Shown one piece after another: positions 26,954-37,328 of a DNA stretch of 64,000 bases. The position numbers and the translations under genes were made by a program. Under the pieces are notes generated by a model that was not told where the DNA came from, did not search any database, and saw only the letters and a list, made by a program, of their open reading frames with translations. The stretch comes from Fulvimarina endophytica (GTDB lineage Bacteria; Pseudomonadota; Alphaproteobacteria; Rhizobiales; Rhizobiaceae), in the NCBI RefSeq assembly GCF_003403015.1, contig NZ_QURL01000006.1, positions 1 through 64,000 of the forward strand, read 5' to 3'. Every line of letters begins with the position of its first letter. Position 1 is the stretch's first letter.

Positions 26954-28369
26954 TCAGCTCCGTCTGCCCCAGTCGCGCACATCGACGAACCGGCCCGCGA
27001 TGGCGGCGGCGGCGGCCATTGCGGGGCTTGCGAGATGGGTGCGCCCGCCCGGACCCTGGCGGCCGATGAAATTGCGATTGGAGGTCGAGGCGCAGCGCTC
27101 GCCCGGCGAGAGCTTGTCGGCGTTCATGCCGAGGCACATGGAGCAGCCCGGCTCGCGCCATTCGAACCCGGCTTCGACGAACACCTTGTCGAGGCCTTCC
27201 TGTTCGGCCTGGGCCTTCACGAGGCCGGAGCCGGGCACCACCATGGCGTTGACGATGTTGGGCGCGATCCTGTGGCCGGAAACGATGGCGGCCGCCGCAC
27301 GCAGGTCCTCGATCCGGCTGTTGGTGCACGAGCCGATGAAGATGCGGTCGAGCGGAACCTCGCCGATCGCCTGGCCGGGTTTCAGGCCCATATAGTCGAG
27401 CGCGGCCTGAACGGCCTGTCTGCGGCGCTCGCTGCCCGCCTCGTCCGGGTTCGGAACCGTGCCGGAGACCGGGATCACGTCCTCGGGACTAGTGCCCCAG
27501 GTGACCATGGGCTGCACGTCCTCGGCGGCGAACTCCACTTCGCGGTCGTAGGTCGCGCCTGCATCGCTGCGAAGGCTCGACCAGTAGGCGAGCGCCTTGT
27601 CCCAGTTCTCGCCCTTCGGCGCGCCGGGCCGGCCCTCGATATAGGCATAGGTTGTCTCGTCCGGGGCGAAGATGCCGGCGCGCGCCCCGGCCTCGATCGA
27701 CATGTTGGAGACCGTCATGCGCCCCTCCATGGAGAGCGCGCGCATGGCAGAGCCGGCATATTCGACCACATGGCCCGTGCCGCCGGCCGTGCCGATCCTG
27801 CCGATGGTGGTCAGCATCAGATCCTTGGCCGTGACGCCGAAGGGCAGCGTTCCGTCGACCGTGATGCGCATGTTCTTCGAGCGCTTGGTCAGAAGCGTCT
27901 GGGTGGCGAGCACGTGCTCGACCTCGGAGGTGCCGATGCCGAAGGCGAGCGCGCCGAAGGCGCCGTGGGTCGCCGTATGGCTGTCGCCGCAGACGATCGT
28001 CATGCCGGGCTGGGTGAGGCCCTGCTCGGGCCCGATCACATGGACGATGCCCTGGCGCCGGTCGGTCTGGTCGAAATAGGTGACGCCGAAATCCGTCGTG
28101 TTCAACTTCAGGAGACGCAGCTGCTCGCGCGAATCGGGCTCTGCGAGATCGTCGCGGCGGCCGGAAAAGGTCGGCACGTTGTGGTCGGCGACGGCAAGCG
28201 TCGCCTCGGTGCGGCGAACCGGCCGCCCGGCATCGCGAAGGCCCTCGAAGGCCTGCGGGCTGGTGACCTCGATCACGAGGTGCTGGTCGATATAGAGGAT
28301 CGTCAGTCCGTTGGCCTGCGAGGAGACGACGTGACTGTCCCAGATCTTGTCGTAGAGGGTCTTGGCCAT
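26954..28369 (-). CDS. leuC: 3-isopropylmalate dehydratase large subunit
   Basis: 471-residue [4Fe-4S] aconitase-family subunit. The cluster cysteines are in GSCTNSR and GCSMCLGMN, and the substrate loop [17 protein letters not shown] is clear. With LeuD it isomerises 2-isopropylmalate to 3-isopropylmalate. The start at 28369 gives the typical [16 protein letters not shown]-terminus. leuC and leuD form a two-gene unit with a four-base gap. Confidence 0.96.
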   Translation of the reverse strand: MAKTLYDKIWDSHVVSSQANGLTILYIDQHLVIEVTSPQAFEGLRDAGRPVRRTEATLAVADHNVPTFSGRRDDLAEPDSREQLRLLKLNTTDFGVTYFDQTDRRQGIVHVIGPEQGLTQPGMTIVCGDSHTATHGAFGALAFGIGTSEVEHVLATQTLLTKRSKNMRITVDGTLPFGVTAKDLMLTTIGRIGTAGGTGHVVEYAGSAMRALSMEGRMTVSNMSIEAGARAGIFAPDETTYAYIEGRPGAPKGENWDKALAYWSSLRSDAGATYDREVEFAAEDVQPMVTWGTSPEDVIPVSGTVPNPDEAGSERRRQAVQAALDYMGLKPGQAIGEVPLDRIFIGSCTNSRIEDLRAAAAIVSGHRIAPNIVNAMVVPGSGLVKAQAEQEGLDKVFVEAGFEWREPGCSMCLGMNADKLSPGERCASTSNRNFIGRQGPGGRTHLASPAMAAAAAIAGRFVDVRDWGRRS

Positions 28370-28515
28370 GAGCTCCTGCCGTTCAGCGTGCGCGGAGTTG
28401 CGGGCTCGCGCGACGAAGACGAAGACGAAAAAGGGCCGTGACGGCCCCTCGATGTCCCATAAGATAGAGGCTGCGGGCCGGGAAGACAAAGCCACCCGGC
28501 CGAGGCGCCCGGTCC

Positions 28516-29301
28516 TCAGTAATACTGGCCGTGGCGATAGTCCCAGCTCGGGAAATGCTGGGCGAGCAGGCTCATGATCCGGTCGACGTCGAGACCCTTG
28601 CGGATGAGGATCGGGGCGGGAGAGACCGAACGCTCGCCCTTCTGCTCGGGAACGAGCGTGCCGTTCTCGTCGACCATGGCGACCATGACGCCCTGCTCGT
28701 AGCGCGAGCCCTCGTCCTTGTCCGGCTGGATCGAGGCGACGTAGTCGTTGGCCGAGATGATGAGGTCGGCTTCGGCCTCGATGCGCTCACCGATGCCTTC
28801 GACGAGGCCGCGATTGCCCTTGCCCGACGGATTGGCGGAGGAGGCGAAGGCGAGCTTGCCGTGCTCGCGCCAGAGGGCTTCCGCGAGCTGTTCGGACGGG
28901 GTGCCGAAGCGGATGACGAAGCAGCTCGTCTGGCGGCCGTCCATGACGAAGTCGCGCGATCCGTCGTCCGGGATCTTGGCGATCGCCTCCTTCTTCCAGG
29001 GCAGGATGCAGCCGAGGAGAATGTTCGCGTCCCAATGGGCCTGATAGAAGGCCTCGATCTCGGGGGTGAGTTCGGCGAGCGCCTTCAGCTCCTCCATGGA
29101 GCCGCACAGGACGACGCCCGGCTTGTTGCGCTTCCTCACCTTGGCGTCGAACTTGCGCTCGAGCCCGGCCTTGTCCGAAACCATGATGATGTAGCCGACC
29201 TTGGTCGGCGAGACGATCATGCCGCCGCCCTTCGTCAGGATTTCCAGTCCCTCCGTCTGGACGTCTCCGCTCCAGGCGACGGTCTTTTCTGTGGCAGGCA
29301 T
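28516..29301 (-). CDS. Divergent YrdC/Sua5-domain protein
   Basis: 261-residue protein with the YrdC fold: [20 protein letters not shown] aligns with the PTETVYGL region of threonylcarbamoyl-AMP synthases, KVRKRNKPG with the KxR region, and [12 protein letters not shown] with the SxNxSG motif. The nucleotide region deviates from true TsaC/Sua5, so it may not make threonylcarbamoyl-AMP. An AUG with a GGAG ribosome site (29301) fixes the start. It stands alone between leuC and the deacetylase gene on the same strand. The precise substrate is unknown. Confidence 0.75.
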   Translation of the reverse strand: MPATEKTVAWSGDVQTEGLEILTKGGGMIVSPTKVGYIIMVSDKAGLERKFDAKVRKRNKPGVVLCGSMEELKALAELTPEIEAFYQAHWDANILLGCILPWKKEAIAKIPDDGSRDFVMDGRQTSCFVIRFGTPSEQLAEALWREHGKLAFASSANPSGKGNRGLVEGIGERIEAEADLIISANDYVASIQPDKDEGSRYEQGVMVAMVDENGTLVPEQKGERSVSPAPILIRKGLDVDRIMSLLAQHFPSWDYRHGQYY

Positions 29302-29505
29302 GTTCGCTCCATCCATTCTCTGTCGGATCGACGGGGACCTCTCGCTTCTCCCGGACGCCGCGCCAGCCGGCGCCGACGCGCGGACGGCTCGCTCGGCCCT
29401 TCGCGTCATTTTCGATGCTAAACGCCGCAATAGGGGGCTTTTGCCGATTTTGGAAGGGGAAAGACGTATCTGGCCGTGACCGGCGCGCGCCTCCGTCTAC
29501 CCCGA

Positions 29506-30408
29506 TCAGACAAATTCCGATGCCACCCGGTGAATGATCGAATGGCGATGGGCGAGGGCGTCGATATCGCGCGAATAGCCGCCACCGATGACCGAAGCGA
29601 CCGGAAGGCCGCGTTCGCGGAAGAAGGAAAGGACGCGGCGATCGCGTTCGGCAAGGCCCCGCGATGTGAGCGAGAGCCGGCCGAGGCGGTCGTCCACATG
29701 GGGGTCGACGCCCGCATTGTAGAAGACGAGATCGGGCCGGGCGCGATCGAAGGCTGTATGAAGGGCGGGGCCCAGCACATCGAGATAGGCGGCATCCTCC
29801 ATCCGGTCGGGAAGCGGCACGTCGAGATCGGAGACGGCCTTCTCGGGCGGATAGTTCTTCTCGCCGTGGAGGGAGAGGGTGAAGACGCGAGGATCGCCTG
29901 CGAAGATCCTCGCCGTGCCGTCGCCCTGATGGACGTCGCAGTCGACCACCAGAACCTTCGAGACGTCGCCATCGGCAAGAAGGACATGAGCGGCGACCGC
30001 GACATCGTTGAAGACCGAGAAGCCGGCCCCGCCTGCGGCGCTCGCATGGTGGCTGCCGCCGGCCGTGTTGCAGGCAAGGCCCTCGGCGAGCGCGAGGCGC
30101 GCCGTCAGCACCGTGCCGCCGGTCGCCGTGCGCGAGCGCATGGCGACGGAGGCGTCCACCTTGAAGCCGATGGCCTTTTCGATCTCCGGCGGCACCTGGC
30201 CGTGCAGCACCTGGTCCACATAGCGCGGATCGTGGGCAAGCCGCAGCCAGCCTGCCGGAGCGGGTGCGGGCATGAAGAAGCCGGCCGGCCCGACGATCCC
30301 GTCCTCGACGAGGATGTCCGCAAGCCGGGTGAACTTCGACATGGGAAACCGGTGGGCCTCGTCGAAACGGGCGTCGAAGGCGGGGTGGTGGACGATCGGC
30401 AGGCTCAT
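29506..30408 (-). CDS. HDAC-fold deacetylase family protein
   Basis: 300-residue arginase/deacetylase-fold protein. The metal and catalytic positions are in NTAGGSHHASAAGGAGF (His pair), VVDCDVHQGDGTA (Asp-x-His ligands), YNAGVDPHVDDRLGR (Asp ligand) and the IGGGYS end. Bacterial members deacetylate small acetylated polyamines or acetyl-lysines. No substrate can be told from sequence, and a class II-like fold is most likely. The start was chosen at the ATG just before the conserved N-terminus. Confidence 0.85.
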   Translation of the reverse strand: MSLPIVHHPAFDARFDEAHRFPMSKFTRLADILVEDGIVGPAGFFMPAPAPAGWLRLAHDPRYVDQVLHGQVPPEIEKAIGFKVDASVAMRSRTATGGTVLTARLALAEGLACNTAGGSHHASAAGGAGFSVFNDVAVAAHVLLADGDVSKVLVVDCDVHQGDGTARIFAGDPRVFTLSLHGEKNYPPEKAVSDLDVPLPDRMEDAAYLDVLGPALHTAFDRARPDLVFYNAGVDPHVDDRLGRLSLTSRGLAERDRRVLSFFRERGLPVASVIGGGYSRDIDALAHRHSIIHRVASEFV

Positions 30409-30650
30409 CCCGGCCCATATGGGGAGGATGGCCCCGACGACAGCGTCGATCGAAGCGAATGGCCGGAGATCGCGGCGACTGGCCGCGTGTGCCGGACGCC
30501 GGTCGACGGGCCGCAAAAGCGCGATGGCATCCGATGGAATTGAACACATCGCTCCTCGGTTTCCGTTGCGCGGGATGCGAGCGGAAAACCGGTGCCCATT
30601 CTGCTTCAACCTGATTAAGAGAAGGGCGTAAGCGGTGAAGGAGCATCAGG

Positions 30651-32051
30651 ATGACGACGGGCAAAGCCGATGCCATGGAGCCTCGAAGCGCTGCCCCGCG
30701 GCCCTTCGCCGTCACCCACCGCATGGTCTGGGCGATCACCCTTCCGATGACGCTCGCTTTCCTCACGACGCCGCTTCTCGGGCTCACCGACATGGCGGTG
30801 GTCGGCCGGGTGGGAAGCGCCGAGGCGCTGGCGGGGCTGACGGTCGGCGTCCTCGTCTTCGATTTCGCCTTCGCCCTCTTCAACTTCATCCGGTCCGGCA
30901 CCACCGGGCTGACCGCGCAGGCCTTCGGCGCGGACGAGGCCCGGGAGGGCCAGGCGGTGTTCTGGCGCGCCGCGATCCTCGCCCTCGGGATCGGCCTTCT
31001 CCTGATCCTCGCCGAACCGCTCGTCACGGCAGCGGGCCTTCTCGCCATCGCGCCGGGCGAGGGGGTCGCCGAAACCGTCGAGACCTACGTCTTCGTGCGC
31101 ATGTTCTCGGCGCCCTTCGCGCTCCTCAACTATGCGATCCTCGGCTATGTGCTGGGGCTCGGACGCGGCAGTCTCGGCCTCGTCCTCCAGATCGTCGTCA
31201 ACGGCGTGAACATCGCTCTCTCGATCCTCTTCGGCCTCGTCCTCGACTGGGGCATTTCCGGCGTCGCGCTCGGCACGGTCTGCGGGGAGGCGGTGGGCGC
31301 GCTCGTCGGCGTCCTCGTCGTCATCCGAGGCTTCGATCCGGCTCATAAACCGTCCCTCTCGCGCATTTTCGATAAGGCCGGCTTCGGCCGGATGATCGCG
31401 GTCAATCGCGACATCATGATCCGATCCTTCTGCCTCCTGTCGGCCTTCGTCCTCTTCACCCGGTTCGGGGCGGGCTTCGGCGCGGTGACGCTGGCCGCGA
31501 ACGGCATTCTGATGAACTTCTTCGCGATCGGGGGCTATTTTCTCGACGGCATGGCGACGGCGTCGGAGCAGCTCGCCGGTCGCGCCATCGGCGCGCGCTA
31601 CCGGCCGGCCTTCGATCGGGCGCTGAAACTGACGATCCTCTGGGGCTTCGTCCTTGCCGCGTTTCTGTCGGCGATCTTCCTTGCGGGCGGCGAGATGCTG
31701 GTCGCGTTTCTGACCACCGAGGAGCGGGTGCGGGACGAGGCGGCCGCCTTTCTCGCCTTCGCGGCCCTGACCCCGCTCGCCGGCGCGCTCGCCTTCGTCA
31801 TGGACGGCATTTTCATCGGCGCCACCTGGTCGCGGACCATGCGCGACATGATGATCGCCTCGCTCCTCGTCTTCGTCCTCTTCGCCTATGGCCTGACCCC
31901 CGCCTTCGGCAATCACGGGCTCTGGATCGCCCTCCTCGTCTTCCTGGGGGCTCGGGGCGGCTTCCTCCTCGCGCTCACGCCGCGCAATCGGAGCGCAGCG
32001 TTCCAGGGCCTCGATCCCGCCTATGGCCGATCGCCGGATGCCGTTTCGTGA
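30651..32051 (+). CDS. MATE-family multidrug efflux pump
   Basis: 466-residue, twelve-helix membrane protein of the MATE (DinF-like) family. Recognisable features are TDMAVVGRVGSAEALAGLTV near residues 46-65, the RSGTTGLTAQAFGA segment, and the repeat of this pattern in the second half (DGMATASEQLAGRAIGARYR). MATE pumps export cationic drugs or metabolites using a Na+ or H+ gradient. A GGAG ribosome site precedes the ATG. The gene is divergent from the deacetylase gene and has no partner. Confidence 0.9.
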   Translation: MTTGKADAMEPRSAAPRPFAVTHRMVWAITLPMTLAFLTTPLLGLTDMAVVGRVGSAEALAGLTVGVLVFDFAFALFNFIRSGTTGLTAQAFGADEAREGQAVFWRAAILALGIGLLLILAEPLVTAAGLLAIAPGEGVAETVETYVFVRMFSAPFALLNYAILGYVLGLGRGSLGLVLQIVVNGVNIALSILFGLVLDWGISGVALGTVCGEAVGALVGVLVVIRGFDPAHKPSLSRIFDKAGFGRMIAVNRDIMIRSFCLLSAFVLFTRFGAGFGAVTLAANGILMNFFAIGGYFLDGMATASEQLAGRAIGARYRPAFDRALKLTILWGFVLAAFLSAIFLAGGEMLVAFLTTEERVRDEAAAFLAFAALTPLAGALAFVMDGIFIGATWSRTMRDMMIASLLVFVLFAYGLTPAFGNHGLWIALLVFLGARGGFLLALTPRNRSAAFQGLDPAYGRSPDAVS

Positions 32052-32401
32052 TCCCGTCCGGCATCCCCTTCGGGACGCTGCCTGCCCTCTGCGAAACGCC
32101 GGAATGACACCTCATTTCACAGAGGGATGACGCCGCTGCGTTATACTTCCGTAAAGGCATGTTATCCTTCGTTGTAAACGCGATTGTTCATCGTTTTCGC
32201 GGTTGCATCACGAAATAGGGAGGTTGGGGGCAAGAACCGCGACGGATTGTTCAACATTCAGGGCTTTCGCGGGTGCAGCAAAACCGCCAGATAGGGGTCA
32301 CAAGACGACGCCATAACGCGCCGCCACGTTGTTGCCCGCCGAACCGGAGATCGGATCGAAACCGAGACCATCGGCGGGCAGATCAGGAAAAGGGACAGAT
32401 C
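32052..32401. other. Intergenic stretch upstream of the VPGS-repeat gene
   Basis: About 350 bases, AT-richer than its surroundings between 32130 and 32220. It must hold the promoter of the small secreted-protein gene. No operator, terminator or RNA could be recognised with confidence. Confidence 0.45.
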
Positions 32402-32743
32402 ATGTTCAAGACCACGCTTCTCGCCGCCACGATCGCCGCAACTTCGGCCATGACCCTCGCCGCAAGCGCACAGGGCCTCGTCCCGGGCTCGCGCTATTAC
32501 GACGATCGCTCCGACGAGACCGCACGCGTCGAGGTGACCCAGCCGACCGCCGGCGTCACGACGGTCCAGACGAGCCAGACCTACGGCTACACCCAGACCG
32601 TTCCGGGCTCGTCCTACGGCCGCACCGCCGCCAACGAGGCGGAGCGCGCCAGCGTCCAGCAGGGTACGGCCGGATCGGTCGATGCACCGCGCGTCAGCAC
32701 CAATGCCGGCAATCTCGTTCCGGGCTCGTCCTACAACGATTGA
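32402..32743 (+). CDS. Small secreted protein with VPGS repeats
   Basis: 113-residue protein with a clear signal peptide (residues 1-23, cleavage after ASA). The mature part contains three copies of a [L/T]VPGS[R/S]Y motif at residues 26-32, 66-72 and 105-111, separated by Thr/Ser/Gln-rich stretches. No membrane segment other than the signal is present. Periplasmic or extracellular location is expected. Such repeats may be interaction patches or structural turns; no known family was recognised. High-GC third positions support a real gene. Confidence 0.7.
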   Translation: MFKTTLLAATIAATSAMTLAASAQGLVPGSRYYDDRSDETARVEVTQPTAGVTTVQTSQTYGYTQTVPGSSYGRTAANEAERASVQQGTAGSVDAPRVSTNAGNLVPGSSYND

Positions 32744-32887
32744 TCGTCACGCAGGCGCACGGTTCGCCCCATGACCCCAGCCGGGGCAGGGGCGGCCGTC
32801 AGGCATTCGGGCCGGTTCGTCCTTCGGGGCGGGCCGGCCTTTTTCATGGCGTGTCTTCGGGAAGCGAGGACGCGGGCGCGAATGGCG

Positions 32888-33577
32888 TCAGGATTTGGAA
32901 GCGCCGCGCAGAAAGCCAGCGGCGGCGTCGAAGACCGCGTCGAACATCTCTTCCGTCAGGCGCCCGGTATTCGTGTTGTATCGCGAGCAGTGATAGGTCG
33001 GAAACAGGGTATAGGCCCCGGCCTCGATCCGTCCGCCATGGGTGAAGGCGTGGTCCTTCAGCCTCAGCCCCAGCGTGCGCACGGTCGAGTCATGGGCGAT
33101 TCGGCCGAGGGTGACGATGGCGACGAGGTTCGGCAGGCCGTCGAGGCTCGCGGCCAGGAATCTGCGGCAGGTGTTGATCTCGGCCCCGACCGGCTTGTTC
33201 TGGGGCGGCACGCAGCGGACCGAATTCGTGATCGCGGTGCCGTAGAGCTCGAGCCCGTCGTCGGGCCGCGCCGCGAACCGGTCGTTGGCGAGCCCGTGAC
33301 GATTGAGCGTGCGGTAGAGAAGGTCGCCGGCATAATCGCCGGTGAAGGGGCGACCGGTCCTGTTCGCGCCCCGGACCCCCGGCGCAAGGCCGACCACGAG
33401 AAGGCGGACGGTCTGCGGGCCACCGGTCGGATAGAGGGTCGGCACCGGCGCGTTGTGCCAGTCCGGCTCCTTCTCCCGCCATTCCTCGCGCATCGCGACG
33501 AGGCGCGGGCAGAGCGGGCAGTCGCGCGGCGGTTCGGCGGCGCCGTCGGCGATGGTGCGTGTGTCGAGGGCGGGCAT
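32888..33577 (-). CDS. Family 5 (UdgB-type) uracil-DNA glycosylase
   Basis: 229-residue [4Fe-4S] uracil-DNA glycosylase. The catalytic segment VVGLAPGVRGANRTGRPFTG is characteristic of family 5, and cluster Cys are seen in CPLCPRL, VRCVPPQN and TCRRFL with the C-terminal YHCSRYNTNTGR motif. It removes uracil, and family members also remove hypoxanthine, from DNA. It follows the NYN nuclease gene by 13 bases, a pairing common in rhizobia next to rpoZ. Confidence 0.92.
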   Translation of the reverse strand: MPALDTRTIADGAAEPPRDCPLCPRLVAMREEWREKEPDWHNAPVPTLYPTGGPQTVRLLVVGLAPGVRGANRTGRPFTGDYAGDLLYRTLNRHGLANDRFAARPDDGLELYGTAITNSVRCVPPQNKPVGAEINTCRRFLAASLDGLPNLVAIVTLGRIAHDSTVRTLGLRLKDHAFTHGGRIEAGAYTLFPTYHCSRYNTNTGRLTEEMFDAVFDAAAGFLRGASKS

Positions 33578-33590
33578 CGTCGGCAAGGGC

Positions 33591-34184
33591 TCAGTAATCC
33601 TCGCCGTCCCCGTCCTCGTCATGGGCGGCACGCCGGGCAAGGCGTGCATCGCGCTCGGCCTGGCTGCGGCCGATCTCCGATCTGAGGCTCGCCAGATCGA
33701 TGAAGTGATCGGCCTGGCGCCTCAGATCGTCGGAGATCATCGGCGGCTGGGTCGCGAGGGTCGAGACGACCGAGACCTTGCGCCCCTTGCGCTGGAGCGC
33801 GTCGACGAGGGAGCGGAAGTCGCCGTCGCCGGAGAACAGGACGAAATGGTCCACCGCGTCGCTGAGCTCCATGGCGTCGATCGCCAGCTCGATGTCCATA
33901 TTGCCCTTCACCTTGCGACGGCCGGACGCGTCGGTGAACTCCTTGGCCGGCTTGGTGACGACCCGATAGCCGTTGTAGTCGAGCCAGTCGATGAGCGGAC
34001 GGATGGAGGAATACTCCTGGTCCTCGATCAGCGCGGTATAGTAGTAGGCCCGGAGCAGATAGGACTTCTTCTCGAAGAACGTCAGCATCTTCTTGTAATC
34101 GATATCGAAACCAAGGTTTCGGGACGCGGCATAGAGATTGGCACCATCGATGAAGAGGGCAATTTTCTCGCGCTGGTCGAACAT
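33591..34184 (-). CDS. NYN-domain ribonuclease-like protein (LabA/DUF88)
   Basis: 197-residue NYN (PIN-like) domain protein. The acidic residues of the active site are visible in ALFIDGANLYAASRNLG, KGNMDIELAIDAM and FVLFSGDGDFRSLVDAL. These proteins are predicted RNases or RNA-binding factors of unclear target. The ATG at 34184 (MFDQREK) is the closest start before the first strand. It forms a unit with the uracil-DNA glycosylase gene downstream and is divergent from rpoZ. Confidence 0.88.
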   Translation of the reverse strand: MFDQREKIALFIDGANLYAASRNLGFDIDYKKMLTFFEKKSYLLRAYYYTALIEDQEYSSIRPLIDWLDYNGYRVVTKPAKEFTDASGRRKVKGNMDIELAIDAMELSDAVDHFVLFSGDGDFRSLVDALQRKGRKVSVVSTLATQPPMISDDLRRQADHFIDLASLRSEIGRSQAERDARLARRAAHDEDGDGEDY

Positions 34185-34424
34185 CGGGGTCGCTTTCGTT
34201 GCTCTACTCGGTTCGCAAGGACGGTGATTCCTTCGCAAGACTGAGTTTCGAGGCGGTCTTCACTCGCAGTCGGTACCGCGCGACTTGTGTTGAGATCAAG
34301 GCGACGGCGCCCGAATTCCCGCTTATGCAACGGATTTCACGTTTGCCGGTCTTGTGGTCGATGTGGATTTTCGATAAGGCACATGCGATCCCGCCCATTG
34401 GACGTCCAGCATGAGGAGACAGGC

Positions 34425-34823
34425 ATGGCCCGCGTCACCGTAGAAGATTGCGTCGATAAGGTCGATAACCGTTTCGAGCTGGTGCTCCTCGCCAGCCATC
34501 GCGCCCGTCAGATCAGTCAGGGCAACCCGATCACGATCGACCGCGACAACGACAAGAACCCCGTCGTCGCGCTTCGCGAGATCGCCGACGAGACGCTGTC
34601 GCCTGAAGACCTGAAGGAAGACCTGATCCACACGCTCCAGAAGCATGTGGAAGTCGACGAGCCGGAAGAGGCCCGCGCGCCCGAGCGCGCCGCGGCATCC
34701 GGCACCCAGCCGGCCCTGCAGGACAAGTCCGACGAGCCGGCCCAGTTCGACCGCATGTCGGAGGAGGAACTCCTTTCCGGTATCGAAGGCCTCGTCGCGC
34801 CCGAGAAGACCGAGGATTTTTGA
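34425..34823 (+). CDS. rpoZ: RNA polymerase omega subunit
   Basis: 132-residue omega subunit starting [20 protein letters not shown], with the conserved HRARQISQG and [10 protein letters not shown] segments; it helps assemble RNA polymerase and forms part of a ppGpp binding site. The C-terminal half (residues 85-132) is acidic and variable. A GGAGACAGG ribosome site precedes the ATG. rpoZ lies upstream of rsh, as in many proteobacteria, but a terminator separates them. Confidence 0.96.
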   Translation: MARVTVEDCVDKVDNRFELVLLASHRARQISQGNPITIDRDNDKNPVVALREIADETLSPEDLKEDLIHTLQKHVEVDEPEEARAPERAAASGTQPALQDKSDEPAQFDRMSEEELLSGIEGLVAPEKTEDF

Positions 34824-34879
34824 TCGCCCGGGGCGCCTCTTGAGGCTTCCGCGCCGGCGCGCAGGCGCCTATCTTGGAG

Positions 34880-34912
34880 AGGAGCGTTCCTTGGGTGGAG
34901 CGCTCCTTTTTT
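34880..34912 (+). terminator. Rho-independent terminator after rpoZ
   Basis: AGGAGCG (34880-34886) pairs with CGCTCCT (34901-34907), followed by a run of T. It lies 57 bases after the rpoZ stop and upstream of rsh, so rsh is probably transcribed largely from its own promoter. Confidence 0.8.
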
Positions 34913-35075
34913 CGTAACGGTCTCGCCGGGCCGGAGGTCGGGGCTCGGTGCGAACGGGAATGGGATGGGAGACAATGGGCGGGATGCGAAGATCGGGGTC
35001 TGACGGCGGCGCGGTGGACGCGCCCGTTTCCTTCGATTTGCGCATCCGCCGGTCGACGAGGGCGCTGCCTCTGCC

Positions 35076-37328
35076 ATGATGCGTCAATACGAACTTCTGG
35101 AGCGGGTCGCCGCCTACAAGCCCGAACTCGACGAGGCCCTCCTCAACCGCGCCTATGTCTATGCGATGCAGAAGCATGGGGCGCAGAAGCGCGCCTCGGG
35201 CGATCCCTATTTCTCCCATCCCCTCGAAGTCGCCGCGATCCTCACCGATCTCAGGCTCGACGAGGCGACGATCGCGACCGCGCTCCTCCACGACACGATC
35301 GAGGATACGGATGCGACGCGCAAGGAGATCGACCAGATCTTCGGGCCGCGCATCGGCCAGCTCGTCGAGGGGCTGACCAAGCTGAAGCGCCTCGATCTCG
35401 TCTCCAAGCGCACCCAGCAGGCCGAGAACCTGCGCAAGCTCCTCCTCGCCATCGCCGACGACATCCGCGTCCTTCTCGTCAAGCTCGCCGACCGGCTGCA
35501 CAACATGCGCACCCTCGGCGCGATGCGCGAGGACAAGCGCGTGCGCATCGCCCAGGAGACGCTCGACATCTATGCCCCGCTCGCCGGGCGCATGGGCATG
35601 CAGGACATGCGCGAGGAGCTCGAGGATCTCGCCTTCCGCAATGTCAGTCTGGAAGCCTACGAGACGCTGACGGCCAAGCTTGCCGAACTTCAGGAACGCT
35701 ATTCGGGGATCATCACCCGCATCGAGGGCGATCTTACCCAGCGCCTCAAGGACAAGGGCATCGACGCCAAGGTCACCGGGCGCCAGAAGCGACCCTATTC
35801 GGTGTTCTCCAAGATGCAGCGCAAGGCCATGTCCTTCGAGCAGCTGTCGGACATCTTCGCCTTCCGCATCCTCGTGGACAGCGAGGAGGAATGCTACGAG
35901 GCCCTCGGCATCGTCCATCGCAACTGGCCGATGGTGCCGGGCCGCTTCAAGGACTACATCTCGACCCCCAAGCAGAACGACTACCGCTCGCTCCACACCA
36001 CCATCATCGGCATGACGGGCCAGCGCGTCGAACTGCAGATCCGCACCCACGAGATGCACCGCATCGCCGAATACGGCATCGCCGCCCATGCGATCTACAA
36101 GACGCGCAGCGAGGGGGATGGGGACAAGACCCGCACGCTGGAACTGTCGAAGGATTCCAACGCCTATGCCTGGCTGCGGCGCACCATCGAGCTTCTGGCG
36201 AGCGGCGACAGCTCGGACGAGTTCCTCGAGCACACCAAGCTCGAACTCTTCCAGGACCAGGTGTTCTGCTTCACCCCGAAGGGCCGGCTGATCGCGCTGC
36301 CGCGCGGTGCGACCTCGGTGGACTTCGCCTATGCCGTCCACACCAAGATCGGCAATTCCTGCGTCGGCTGCAAGATCAACGGCCGCATCATGCCGGTGGT
36401 CACCGAGCTTGCCAATGGCGACGAGGTTGAGATCATCCGCGGTACCAGCGAGGTGCCGTCGGCGGCCTGGGAGCAGATCGCGACGACGGGCAAGGCGCGC
36501 GCCGCGATCCGCCGGGCCTCGCGGGCCAACACCCGCAAGCAGTATTCCGGTCTCGGCCGGCAGATCGCCGAGCGCGCCTTCGCCCGCTCCAACCGGGCCT
36601 TCTCCATCGAGATGCTGAAATCGGTCCTCGGCAAGCTCGGCCATCAGAACGTCGACGACGTGTTCGCCGCCGTCGGTCGCGGTGAACTGCCCTCGACCGA
36701 TCTCCTGCGGGCCGTCCACCCGGATTATCAGGACACCCGCGCCACGAAGCGCGGCGAGACCGACCCGGAAGAGGGCTGGTTCAACCTCAGAAGCGCCGCC
36801 GGCATGATCTTCCGCCTGCCCGGCAAGCCGAAACCGCGCCCGAGGCCGGCTCCGGACGCGGCCGCCAATGCCGTCTCCCAGGCGATCCCGATCCGCGGCG
36901 TCGGCGGCGATCTGCCGGTGATGTTCTCCGAGGACGGTGCCGTGCCGGGCGACCGCATCATCGGCATCCTGGAACAGGGCAAGGGCATCACCATCTATCC
37001 GATCCAGTCGCCCGCCCTGATGGCCTTCGAGGACCATCCGGAGCGGTGGGTCGACGTGCGCTGGGACATCGACGAGCATCTCGACCGCAGGTTCCCGGCC
37101 CGCATCTCGGTCTCGGCGATCAACGAACCGGGCTCGCTCGCCGAGATCGCGGCGACGATCGCGGCCAACGACGCCAATGTCCACAAGCTGGAAATGGCAT
37201 CCACCGCCCCGGACTTCACGCTGATGGTGTTCGATCTGGAGGTCTGGGACGTCAACCATCTCAACCGGACGCTGAACCAGATCCGCGCCAAGGACTGCGT
37301 CTCCTCGGTGACGCGGGTGAACGGATAG
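35076..37328 (+). CDS. rsh: Bifunctional (p)ppGpp synthetase/hydrolase RSH
   Basis: 750-residue RSH enzyme controlling the stringent response. The HD hydrolase domain (YFSHPLEVAAIL, LLHDTIEDTDA) is intact, and the synthetase domain has RPYSVFSKMQRK, FRILV and the RFKDYISTPKQNDYRSLH stretch, whose RFKD form is typical of bifunctional enzymes. A TGS domain (FTPKGRLIALPRGATSVDFA) and a C-terminal ACT domain follow. The single RSH of many alphaproteobacteria has this layout. pyrE follows it on the same strand. Confidence 0.96.
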   Translation: MMRQYELLERVAAYKPELDEALLNRAYVYAMQKHGAQKRASGDPYFSHPLEVAAILTDLRLDEATIATALLHDTIEDTDATRKEIDQIFGPRIGQLVEGLTKLKRLDLVSKRTQQAENLRKLLLAIADDIRVLLVKLADRLHNMRTLGAMREDKRVRIAQETLDIYAPLAGRMGMQDMREELEDLAFRNVSLEAYETLTAKLAELQERYSGIITRIEGDLTQRLKDKGIDAKVTGRQKRPYSVFSKMQRKAMSFEQLSDIFAFRILVDSEEECYEALGIVHRNWPMVPGRFKDYISTPKQNDYRSLHTTIIGMTGQRVELQIRTHEMHRIAEYGIAAHAIYKTRSEGDGDKTRTLELSKDSNAYAWLRRTIELLASGDSSDEFLEHTKLELFQDQVFCFTPKGRLIALPRGATSVDFAYAVHTKIGNSCVGCKINGRIMPVVTELANGDEVEIIRGTSEVPSAAWEQIATTGKARAAIRRASRANTRKQYSGLGRQIAERAFARSNRAFSIEMLKSVLGKLGHQNVDDVFAAVGRGELPSTDLLRAVHPDYQDTRATKRGETDPEEGWFNLRSAAGMIFRLPGKPKPRPRPAPDAAANAVSQAIPIRGVGGDLPVMFSEDGAVPGDRIIGILEQGKGITIYPIQSPALMAFEDHPERWVDVRWDIDEHLDRRFPARISVSAINEPGSLAEIAATIAANDANVHKLEMASTAPDFTLMVFDLEVWDVNHLNRTLNQIRAKDCVSSVTRVNG

